Shown here one piece after another: positions 1 through 6,959 of a DNA stretch of 29,555 nucleotides; position 1 is the first letter of the stretch; the number at the start of each line of letters is the position of its first letter. The stretch lies in NCBI GenBank assembly GCA_034180465.1, contig JAXFOH010000053.1, positions 1-29,555 on the forward strand. The letters are read 5' to 3'. Both the position numbers and the translations under genes were made by a program. Source of the stretch: CAKUIA01 sp034180465 (lineage in GTDB: Bacteria > Verrucomicrobiota > Verrucomicrobiia > Opitutales > Intestinicryptomonadaceae). Below the pieces are notes generated by a model. That model was not told where the DNA came from and did no database searches. It was given only the letters and a program-made list of their open reading frames with translations.

Positions 1-498
1 GATTTTCTAAAAGAAATAAATGATTCTATAAACAAACATAAAATCCCAAACTTTCTGCCCAATGTAAAGCAGACAGAAAGGGAGGACTCGTATAACAGGA
101 GAGTATGCGACGATAGAACTCGATTTTTGCTAGACAAAAAATGTCTAAATATAGAAGGATACAGTAAGATAGAAATTTGCGACATTTACGATAAAGCGGA
201 AAAGTCTTTTATTCATATAAAAAAGGCCGAAAGCTCTTCGTCTTTGAGCCATTTATGGAACCAAGGCGTTGTTTCTGAACAGCTAGCGAATAGCAAAAAT
301 AAAATTTATCGAACAAAATTTAAACAGGAGGTTTCAGCCGATGTTCCAGAAAAGCGGAAAATATATTATGGAATAATTAAAGATACAGAAACTCTTCCTA
401 TCTTTTCCAAGATTTCTTTGTTTAACACAATAAAATTGCTAAAAAGCTTAGGGAAAGAGGATGACGACATAAAATACTTTTACATAGGCATCGAATAA
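1..498 (+). CDS. DUF6119 / TIGR04141-family protein, C-terminal part (5' end outside window)
   Basis: The reading frame is open from the first base to the TAA at 496-498, so the 165 residues seen are the C-terminal part of a longer protein; a TTG at 127 is the only start-like codon and is probably internal. The text resembles the C-terminal half of the 'sporadically distributed' TIGR04141/DUF6119 family: an 'IEGYSKIEICDIY' stretch, 'SFIHIKKAESSSSLSHLWNQG', and a terminal 'LPIFSKISLFNTIKLLKSLG' segment. Family members are usually over 500 residues and occur patchily in accessory regions; their biochemical role is not known to me. The region is more AT-rich than the rest of the window, consistent with transfer. 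The family call is from memory of conserved phrases and should be checked by HMM search. Confidence 0.65.
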   Translation, partial: DFLKEINDSINKHKIPNFLPNVKQTEREDSYNRRVCDDRTRFLLDKKCLNIEGYSKIEICDIYDKAEKSFIHIKKAESSSSLSHLWNQGVVSEQLANSKNKIYRTKFKQEVSADVPEKRKIYYGIIKDTETLPIFSKISLFNTIKLLKSLGKEDDDIKYFYIGIE

Positions 499-770
499 AT
501 ATAAGTCCGTTGGCGAGCATGTCGCAGAAGCATAAGATGATTATATCATACGTCCCAAAACCAACGTACCAAATCTCGGGAAAATTAATGCGGCAAATAT
601 AATTTTCTGTGTTGCTGTATTTAAAAAGCCAAATCGTTCATATTGTCGTGTCTGCCAACGTGGTATCTTTTTGCGTAGGATTGTTGCTCGATAAAACTTA
701 AATTTTGTTGTCATTTGTTGATATTTATGTGATTTTTCACTGCGAAATAAGTGCTTGATTTGCAGCGAAA
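499..770. other. Gene-free AT-rich gap
   Basis: There is no open frame of note on either strand between the DUF6119-like gene and the ankyrin gene. I see no convincing terminator and no tRNA. The gap may contain the promoter of the ankyrin gene or remnants of decayed DNA. Confidence 0.5.
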
Positions 771-2015
771 GTGTGGATAAATTTTTTGCATAATAAAATG
801 GGTATATCGAAATATAGAAATAGAAAATGTATTGACGAACTTTTTACGGTGGAAGAGTTTAAGCTTGCAAACGAAATTCGCCTTACATACGACTGCGGTT
901 ATTGCCCTGTAGCTTTAAAAGACACTACGCAAATAAAAGGGTGGTGTAGTTGTGGAATAGAAAGAACACGCCATATGACATTGCGTTTTTATTACGCTAC
1001 CCAAGTGTGGCAGGAAGCATTGCTTGTTTTTGCAAAAGAAGATATATACGATTCTTGCTTTGGCAAACCCTACTGGAAAGACGAAGGCTGTGGGTTTAGG
1101 TTTGTGGAATTTGAACAAAGCAGCGACTCCCCTTTGGCTACAAGAATTGCCAGATTTTGGGAGCTTTTAAAAGAGGTTGCCAATTCCAAAAAAATTTTTG
1201 TATACGAGCAAGTTATTCGCGAAAGCGAAACACTTGAAGATGATTTTTGCGACAGAAACGAACAAATAAAGGTGACATATATTTTGGATAAAGATGATCT
1301 TTCTTGTTGGGCAGGCTACTCGCCGGATTTGTCGGGTTACAAGTATTCCTCTGCCAGAAGATCGTATTCGTGGGACGAAATAAAAGATTTTTTTGTGGAA
1401 ATTTCGCCCAGAATTTTGTTGTTGGTGCACTATAACAAAATGAATGTATATAACCCAGACGAAAGCGCGACAAAGGCTTTGCACAAAGCTTGCGAACAGC
1501 TAAACATAAGTGCTGTAAAACAGGCATTGGCCAACGGCGCAGACCCAAATGGTTTTGACGAAGGCGGAGATAGTCCGCTTGTGGCTTGTGTGGACGATTT
1601 TTATAGATACAATAAAGATGACTATAAACTTAAACCACCCGAAGAAATAAAACGCGATGTAGATTTGCGCATTTCAATTATGAAAGAGCTGCTAGATAAC
1701 GGAGCAGACATAGATTTTTACGGGGTTGACTGCTTTAATGCCATAACTGAAACGTGTTATCCCCAAGCTTACGAAATTATGGAATTTTTGTTGGAAAACG
1801 GGGCCAACCCAAATCACAACTGCAGCATTATAGACGAGCCATATTCATGGTATATACAATCGAGCATACTTAGTATAGTTAATACTGATATTTCTTTTGA
1901 GGAAATGGAAGGAAGCTCGGTTGAAAACTTGCTTATAATGCAAAAATTGCTTATGCAACACGGCGCAAAGTTGTATGTAGATGGTTTTGACCCCGACGAG
2001 TATTTTAAAGGCTAA
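771..2015 (+). CDS. Ankyrin-repeat protein with uncharacterised N-terminal domain
   Basis: A 414-residue protein starting at GTG 771; an in-frame ATG at 798 (residue 10) is an equally plausible start. The C-terminal half (about residues 232-410) has degenerate ankyrin repeats: 'ALHKACEQLNISAVKQAL-NGADPN', 'MKELLDNGADID', 'IMEFLLENGANPN' and 'MQKLLMQHGAKL'. Ankyrin repeats mediate protein-protein contacts. The first 230 residues are not recognised; they are rich in aromatic and acidic residues and contain C41-x2-C44 and C59-x-C61, a possible metal site. No signal peptide or membrane segment is seen, so it is probably cytoplasmic. Proteins of this build are common among accessory and immunity-like genes, but nothing here identifies a partner toxin. 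The gene is AT-rich like its upstream neighbour and ends at a bidirectional terminator. Confidence 0.7.
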   Translation: MWINFLHNKMGISKYRNRKCIDELFTVEEFKLANEIRLTYDCGYCPVALKDTTQIKGWCSCGIERTRHMTLRFYYATQVWQEALLVFAKEDIYDSCFGKPYWKDEGCGFRFVEFEQSSDSPLATRIARFWELLKEVANSKKIFVYEQVIRESETLEDDFCDRNEQIKVTYILDKDDLSCWAGYSPDLSGYKYSSARRSYSWDEIKDFFVEISPRILLLVHYNKMNVYNPDESATKALHKACEQLNISAVKQALANGADPNGFDEGGDSPLVACVDDFYRYNKDDYKLKPPEEIKRDVDLRISIMKELLDNGADIDFYGVDCFNAITETCYPQAYEIMEFLLENGANPNHNCSIIDEPYSWYIQSSILSIVNTDISFEEMEGSSVENLLIMQKLLMQHGAKLYVDGFDPDEYFKG

Positions 2016-2050
2016 GCCATTATATGCATCTTGGGCGGCAACCGCAAAAA

Positions 2051-2077
2051 AACAGGCGGTTTTTAGTGCCGCCTGTT
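2051..2077. terminator. Bidirectional rho-independent terminator
   Basis: The 9-bp perfect stem AACAGGCGG/CCGCCTGTT has a 9-base loop. T-rich runs follow it on both strands (TTTTT downstream on plus; seven T on minus). It lies between the convergent ankyrin gene and the CE7 esterase gene and can end transcripts from both. Confidence 0.85.
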
Positions 2078-2084
2078 TTTGTTG

Positions 2085-3380
2085 TTAAAAATTCTTTTTA
2101 AGCGAAAAGTGCTTTGATTTTTCGGGTTTAGTGCGCGAGCCGCTATGGGTGCCGTTTTGCCCAAAGTCGATTGAAGCTGCAGATGAAATATTGTTGTATA
2201 ACACCATTACCCCTGCGGGCGGGCAAGTGTAGTCTCCGAGCCAAGCGCGTATTTGCACGGGGCATTTTATCCTTCGTGCTGCTATTGTAGCATCGAAATA
2301 CCTTATTTGCGGGGTCCATTGCGGTTTAAATTCGCAAGGCTGGCGCGCAGAATCGCAGTCAGACGCCCAAAGGTCGGTCATCCACGGAATATCGGCGCAG
2401 CATAAGCTTACGTCTTTGTCGAGCGCCGCAACAAACAGTGCCTGAAATCCGCCCATACTGCCTCCTTTAACCGTTAGGTCTTTGCCGTTCCATTCGGCTA
2501 TATTTTTCTTGGCATATTCCAAAGCCCTAAGGTCGCGCATAACCATAAATTTAAAATAGCAGTTTTCGGGATTTTTATTTTCGCTTGCGCTAAGCCCAAA
2601 GCCTTTAAGTTCGCCGTTTGCCTTTGCCTTATAATAGGCAGCGTCTTTTAGAGTGTCGTACGAGTGGCGCAAAACAGAAAGCGTTATTGCATTTTCGCTA
2701 AACGTGGGGTTAATTCGGCTAACGCCATAACCGTGAAACAGTGCAATTAAAGGCAAGGATTTTTGCTTTGCATTTTTTGGAATCGTTATAAACGCCTTTG
2801 CGGGTTTGCCAAGGCAGTCTATGCTAAGCTGGTAAGCTTCGAAGTTGCCTTTCGAAAATTCGGGCAATTTTTTTATTGTGTGCTTCGGTTCGATTTTTGA
2901 CTGGGCTGCAAGTTGGCGCTGCCAAAATGCGTCGAAATCTTCGGGGGCCTTGCCCGAATTTTCAATCTTTTCTATTTCGGCACCGGCACCGCCTTGAAAG
3001 TCTACAGTTGTTGTATTTCCCCATTGCTTTATAAGCTTGCTGTCTATTTTTTTGCCGTTGTCGTCTACCGCAAAAACCCTAACCCTTACAAAACCCGGTT
3101 TATTGCACTTTGCGGTAAGCACAAGCGGATTTTCGCCGGAAATAGACGTTCCCGATTGCAGGGCTTGCCCGTCGTCGCCGCTAATATGCCATATAAGTTT
3201 TTGTCCAGTTTTAATTTTGTCGCCGTCGAAAAGCGATATGCTAAAAACCATTTCTTCGCCGCATTTATATGCAAGCGGGTTCTTGTCGGAATTGCCTACA
3301 AAATATAGCTGGGCAAAAAGTTGAGCCGAAAGGCAAAGTGCAGCAAATACTGCGAATATTGTTTTTGTGTTCCTTATCAT
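2085..3380 (-). CDS. Secreted acetyl-xylan-esterase-like (CE7 / AXE1) hydrolase
   Basis: A 431-residue protein with a signal peptide (hydrophobic residues 7-20, likely cleavage after the AQLFAQ region near 24). Residues about 25-125 look like an Ig-like beta domain, and residues about 145-430 form an alpha/beta hydrolase of the AXE1/CE7 type. Likely catalytic triad: Ser308 in GGSMGG (305-311), Asp383 in LGDYTCPP, and His412 in NGTHSG. CE7 enzymes remove acetyl groups from xylan, oligosaccharides or related substrates. The protein is probably periplasmic or exported and may help use acetylated plant or host glycans. The usual nucleophile elbow is GGSQGG, so Met here is a small departure. No glycosidase gene lies beside it. 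The gene converges on the ankyrin gene and shares its terminator. Confidence 0.8.
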   Translation of the reverse strand: MIRNTKTIFAVFAALCLSAQLFAQLYFVGNSDKNPLAYKCGEEMVFSISLFDGDKIKTGQKLIWHISGDDGQALQSGTSISGENPLVLTAKCNKPGFVRVRVFAVDDNGKKIDSKLIKQWGNTTTVDFQGGAGAEIEKIENSGKAPEDFDAFWQRQLAAQSKIEPKHTIKKLPEFSKGNFEAYQLSIDCLGKPAKAFITIPKNAKQKSLPLIALFHGYGVSRINPTFSENAITLSVLRHSYDTLKDAAYYKAKANGELKGFGLSASENKNPENCYFKFMVMRDLRALEYAKKNIAEWNGKDLTVKGGSMGGFQALFVAALDKDVSLCCADIPWMTDLWASDCDSARQPCEFKPQWTPQIRYFDATIAARRIKCPVQIRAWLGDYTCPPAGVMVLYNNISSAASIDFGQNGTHSGSRTKPEKSKHFSLKKNF

Positions 3381-3410
3381 ATAATCTTTTTTGTGTTTGA
3401 ATTTTTTATT

Positions 3411-5189
3411 TTACAATTTTTTGTTTGCGTAAATTGTAAGGCGAATATTTTTGTCGCCTATAATGTTTCGGGCAAATTTTATTGCGCGCGCCGCCGAAAG
3501 GGTTGGGTTATCCTCGTCGTTTTCAAAGATATTTTCGGCTCCAATAAACTGCAGACCGCCCGAATTTTTAAACACGCGCATTGTGTCTTGCCTGGCCTCG
3601 CACAAAATAAGTCTGCGGCCCGATTCCTTCATTCGGCTTGCCAGTTCCTCTATGTCTAGCACGCTGGTTGCGTCTATATTGATTGCGTTGCGCAGCTTTA
3701 TTATAAGAATTTTAAGGTTAGGGTCGGCGGCAATTCTTCTAAGCTGGTTTTGTACAACGTCGGAAGCCCCAAAAAACATATTGCCTTCGACGTGAACTAT
3801 GGAAATTTCGGGGGTGTTGCTATCGTTACGCTGTTTTATTGGGTCTAGTTCGCCGTTGTCTCCTATGGCATATTCCACAACTTCGGGCGCGCTTGCCTTT
3901 TTAAGGAATAGCAAGATAGAGGCGATAATCCCCGCATATATTGAAATGTCTAAAGTAAAAATTACGCCCGAAAGAAATGTTATTAAAAACACAATGGCAT
4001 CGGAATGCGTGCTTTTTAGCGCAACTTTTATTACGGCAGGTTTTATTAAAGTTATGCTTGTATATACCACAACCAAGGCCAATGTAGCCTTTGGCACATA
4101 CGAAATTGCCGAGCCGAACAAAAGCGTTGCAATTACAGTAAAAATTGCGGTAAACAAATTAAACACCGTGGTTTTTGCCCCGCTATTTACCGCCAAAGTC
4201 GAGCGCGTCATAGAGCCCGACGCCAGCGTAGACGAGCTTAGCGCACAGGCGGCGTTCGAAATTCCCAAAGCGAACATCTGCTGGTTTGTGTCGAGCCTGT
4301 CGGCGCGTTGTGCCGCCAAACTCTTGCCTATCGAAAAGGCCTCGATAATAACCAATATCGTTATAGCCAATGCAAAGTTTGCCGATTCTTTGATTCCCAA
4401 AACCGAAAAGTCGGGCGTTGTAAGCTGCCAAGACGACACGCTTATTTTGCTAAGGCAATCTATTTTAGCTCCAAAATACTCTATTGCTACATACGAAATT
4501 ACGCCAACTAATATAAGCGAAATCCCCTCGGCCGGCAGTTTTTTGGCATAGCGTTTAAGGGGTATAAAAATAAATATTGTAAGCAAAAGCATTGCCACCG
4601 AAGACGCCTTTGTACCGCCGAGCGACGCAATGGTTACGTTTACAGTGTCTATAAGCGTAATAGGGTCGCTGCCTTCTGGGTAGGAAAAGCCGAACATATT
4701 GCCCATTTGGTTTGCCACAATAAGCAGTGCCGACGCCGTTACATAGCCTACAATTACCGTTCTTGATATATACGATATTACAAAGGTAAGCTTAAATACA
4801 CTAATAAGAACCATCATTGCCGCCACCATTAAAAGAATGTTCGGCAAGGCCGCCACTTTTGCGGCTTCGCTTGTAAGCGAGCCCGCCGCGAACGCGCTTA
4901 AAAGCATAACTGCCGAAGCGTTGCTAGGCCCGAAAGTAAGGTAAACCGAGTTGCAGAAAATAAGCCCTATAATGGAGGCCGCAATGCCGCCGAAAATGCC
5001 GTATGAAAGCGGCAGCCCTGCCACCAGCGCATACGCCATATTTACGGGGAAAGACAGCACCGCCACATTAAAGCCCGAGCGCATATCGCATAAAAACGAC
5101 TCTTTATTATAGCCCTTTAGCTGCCCGGCCAAAGGAAAGAGTGTTACCGAATTCCAATTGTTTACATACGACTTAAATCTAAATTTCAT
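3411..5189 (-). CDS. SulP-family anion transporter with C-terminal STAS domain
   Basis: A 592-residue inner-membrane protein. The N-terminal part has SulP features: 'RSGFNVAVLSFPVNMAYALVAG', then 'LTFGPSNASAVML', and about a dozen hydrophobic segments to about residue 430. The cytoplasmic tail (about 460-570) is a STAS domain with the 'DATSVLDIEELASRM' element. SulP proteins carry sulfate, bicarbonate or dicarboxylates, usually with protons or sodium. The substrate cannot be told from the sequence, and no sulfate-assimilation or carbonic-anhydrase gene is adjacent. The conserved STAS serine position reads 'DATSVLD', consistent with a normal STAS fold. It lies 30 bases upstream of the CE7 esterase gene on the same strand and could be co-transcribed with it. 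Confidence 0.85.
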   Translation of the reverse strand: MKFRFKSYVNNWNSVTLFPLAGQLKGYNKESFLCDMRSGFNVAVLSFPVNMAYALVAGLPLSYGIFGGIAASIIGLIFCNSVYLTFGPSNASAVMLLSAFAAGSLTSEAAKVAALPNILLMVAAMMVLISVFKLTFVISYISRTVIVGYVTASALLIVANQMGNMFGFSYPEGSDPITLIDTVNVTIASLGGTKASSVAMLLLTIFIFIPLKRYAKKLPAEGISLILVGVISYVAIEYFGAKIDCLSKISVSSWQLTTPDFSVLGIKESANFALAITILVIIEAFSIGKSLAAQRADRLDTNQQMFALGISNAACALSSSTLASGSMTRSTLAVNSGAKTTVFNLFTAIFTVIATLLFGSAISYVPKATLALVVVYTSITLIKPAVIKVALKSTHSDAIVFLITFLSGVIFTLDISIYAGIIASILLFLKKASAPEVVEYAIGDNGELDPIKQRNDSNTPEISIVHVEGNMFFGASDVVQNQLRRIAADPNLKILIIKLRNAINIDATSVLDIEELASRMKESGRRLILCEARQDTMRVFKNSGGLQFIGAENIFENDEDNPTLSAARAIKFARNIIGDKNIRLTIYANKKL

Positions 5190-5337
5190 AACGTGCGCGG
5201 CAAAAGTAGTTTTGTTCTAGGCTAGCCATTAAGACCGATAGTACACATTGCCAGCCTTTGCGGTCAAGCTGTATTTTGAATTTGTGCAACCGTGCCCGGG
5301 CGGTGCGTGCGGGTTAATTCGGTGCGTAAAAACAAAA

Positions 5338-5363
5338 AATGCGTTAAGAAAACTTAACGCATT
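5338..5363. terminator. Bidirectional terminator, chiefly for tRNA-Gly
   Basis: The 11-bp perfect stem AATGCGTTAAG/CTTAACGCATT has an AAAA loop, extended by A/T pairing, with T runs on both sides (eight T on plus; TTTTTTG on minus). On the minus strand it begins a few bases after the CCA end of tRNA-Gly. Confidence 0.85.
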
Positions 5364-5374
5364 TTTTTTGAAAG

Positions 5375-5451
5375 TGGAGCGGGCAATGAGTCTCGAACTC
5401 ACAACCTCGACCTTGGCAAGGTCGCGCTCTAGCCAATTGAGCTATGCCCGC
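5375..5451 (-). tRNA. tRNA-Gly (anticodon GCC), CCA encoded
   Basis: Read on the minus strand, the cloverleaf is complete. The acceptor GCGGGCA pairs with TGCCCGC, followed by discriminator T and an encoded CCA. The anticodon stem CGACC/GGTCG encloses the loop TTGCCAA, giving anticodon GCC. The T-loop is TTCGAGA. Length is 77 nt including CCA. A terminator follows immediately, and a promoter with a consensus -35 box lies upstream. Confidence 0.95.
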
Positions 5452-5473
5452 AGGTGAAGTAAATTATTCGACC

Positions 5474-5502
5474 AATAGTGCATATTTATTTTATCATGTC
5501 AA
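5474..5502 (-). promoter_or_regulatory. Predicted promoter of tRNA-Gly
   Basis: On the minus strand, a perfect -35 box TTGACA (5497-5502) is followed after 17 bases by ACTATT (5474-5479). This would start transcription roughly 16 bases before the tRNA. The -35 lies inside the last codons of the binding-protein gene, so the tRNA can be expressed separately. The -10 match is weak. Confidence 0.5.
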
Positions 5503-6352
5503 GCTCGAAAATGAAATTTTTTCGGAAATTTTCGGGCACGGGGTAAAAGCCGTTCCTGTCCATCTCTTTTGCAGTGCTGTCGTTAAGCAATGCTTTTGCA
5601 AAAGCCTTAACTTTTTTTGCGTTTTTTGGTTTAAATGCAATGTAAAATGGCAAATTCATAACGTAGTCGTTATTATGCATGCTTTCGCAAGATGGCAAAA
5701 CCGAATACAACTTGCCGCCGTCGGCATTCGTTGCAGAAACAGGAATTGTTTTTGTGCCTTCCATAGGTTTGCCTACAATGGCTATTGTGGAATTGTTGCT
5801 TTCAACAAACCTTTTAAGGTCGGATTTGTTGTCGATAATATTTACCCATTCGCCTAAGTTAAAGCCGGCAAACGCTTTGTTTTTGAAAAGTTCAACAACT
5901 AAGTTGTCGTGCAGCCCCGTTGTTGCCGCTTGTATAGAGTGCATATTCTTTATTCCCATATTCTGCCACTGGTCGGCCTTTTGTTTGCTGCTTTTGCAGA
6001 ATATGGATTTTAGCTGTTCCATTGAAATTTCCCTGAGCGAGTTTACGGGGTTTACAACTACAACCGCGCCCTGATAGCAAAGGGGAATAAGCTTTATGCC
6101 GTCTAGCGAGCTTTCGGTGCCGCGTATTACGGCAATAACCGCCATATCTATTTTGTCGCTTTTAAGCTTTTTAATTGCCGACATGGACCCCATCATATCA
6201 ATCTTTAGCGATATGTTGTCGGTTTTTGCAACTTCCTGCAACGGTGCTTGCAGCGAAGCTGCCAACAAGTCGGAGCCGCCAATGCTAACGCTCTCGGCCG
6301 AAAGCGTTAAAGTTGCCAAAAGAGATAAAAACGCGGTTAAATAAATTCTCAT
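5486..6352 (-). CDS. Periplasmic substrate-binding protein, PstS / PBP-like domain
   Basis: A 288-residue protein with a signal peptide (likely cleavage after LTLSA, near residue 19). The mature part resembles the phosphate-binding PstS type (PBP_like_2): 'VSIGGSDLLAASLQAPL' at the N terminus (related to the GSTT-type ligand loop), a MMGSMSAIKKL stretch, 'IDMAVIAVIRG', and 'ISMEQLKSIFCK', which matches the 'Ls..ql..IF.G' signature. It probably binds a small anion such as phosphate, but residues differ enough to leave the ligand open. No ABC permease or ATPase gene is nearby, so it is an orphan. The gene is divergent from the redox operon starting at 6507 and runs into the tRNA-Gly gene on the same strand. 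Confidence 0.7.
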   Translation of the reverse strand: MRIYLTAFLSLLATLTLSAESVSIGGSDLLAASLQAPLQEVAKTDNISLKIDMMGSMSAIKKLKSDKIDMAVIAVIRGTESSLDGIKLIPLCYQGAVVVVNPVNSLREISMEQLKSIFCKSSKQKADQWQNMGIKNMHSIQAATTGLHDNLVVELFKNKAFAGFNLGEWVNIIDNKSDLKRFVESNNSTIAIVGKPMEGTKTIPVSATNADGGKLYSVLPSCESMHNNDYVMNLPFYIAFKPKNAKKVKAFAKALLNDSTAKEMDRNGFYPVPENFRKNFIFELDMIK

Positions 6353-6437
6353 ACTCCGAACAATATTCTATATTAAAGCAAAAGTTCAAGTTTTTTATGG
6401 CTTTACTGCAATTTGCCAACGGCGGGTTTTATTGCTT

Positions 6438-6468
6438 GCAAAATTGCAAAATTTACCCAAGTATTGGG
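6438..6468. promoter_or_regulatory. Small repeats in the divergent promoter region
   Basis: The 154-base gap between the binding-protein gene and the redox operon contains a tandem 8-base repeat (GCAAAATT at 6438-6445 and 6446-6453) and a short inverted repeat CCCAA-GTA-TTGGG (6456-6468), ending 39 bases before the NuoE-like start. They could be operator sites for the redox operon. The match to the usual Rex consensus is poor. A weak call. Confidence 0.25.
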
Positions 6469-6506
6469 AATGTATTTACCATACAAAGATTGTTAGACAA
6501 CAGATT

Positions 6507-6959
6507 ATGAACGATAAAACCCTTGAATTAGTATGCGCGCAATTTGCACAAAAGCGCGAATATCTGGTTCCGGCATTGCAAATGGTTCAGGAAAAAGACG
6601 GGTATATTTCGTCCGAAGCCGTAGAATGCCTTGCAAAGCATTTCGGAATCTCTAAAAGCGACATTTATTCGGTGGCGAGTTTTTACGCCCAATTTAAATT
6701 TATAAAACCCGGCAAGCACGTTGTTAAGGTTTGCAGGGGCACTGCCTGCCACGTTAAGGGTTCGGCAAATCTATTGGCTGCAATAGAGCAAAGATTGGGC
6801 ATAAAAGAGGGCGAAACTACCCCGGACGGGCTCGTCTCGATAGAGCGCGTTGCGTGTTTGGGCGCGTGTGCGCTTGCCCCTGCCATTGTTATAGACAACC
6901 AGGTTTACGCAAGGGTAACCTTGCCGCAACTTGAAAAGCTTTTGGGAGAGTTGAAATAA
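6507..6959 (+). CDS. NuoE / HydC-like [2Fe-2S] subunit of a bifurcating oxidoreductase
   Basis: A 150-residue thioredoxin-like [2Fe-2S] protein of the 24-kDa complex I / HydC family. The cluster ligands are visible: C76-x4-C81 (VCRGTAC) and C117-x3-C121 (ACLGAC). The N-terminal helical part (VPALQMVQEKDGYIS, then VASFYAQF) is standard for the family. ATG 6507 is chosen because family homology begins there; a longer frame from 6432 adds 25 unrelated residues across the promoter region. In HydABC-type enzymes this subunit relays electrons beside the flavin subunit. The stop codon overlaps the start of the next gene by one base (TAATG), so translation is tightly coupled. It is the first gene of the operon. 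Confidence 0.93.
   Translation: MNDKTLELVCAQFAQKREYLVPALQMVQEKDGYISSEAVECLAKHFGISKSDIYSVASFYAQFKFIKPGKHVVKVCRGTACHVKGSANLLAAIEQRLGIKEGETTPDGLVSIERVACLGACALAPAIVIDNQVYARVTLPQLEKLLGELK

Noticed and set aside
3799..4551. 250-residue plus-strand ORF
   Set aside because: It is antisense to the SulP transporter gene, with low-complexity membrane-mirrored text and no family resemblance.
6432..6506. N-terminal extension of the NuoE-like protein
   Set aside because: The 25 extra residues lie over promoter-like repeats and do not match the family.
6353..6506. Rex-type redox operator
   Set aside because: No TTGTGAA-N4-TTCACAA-like palindrome was found; only weaker repeats are present.
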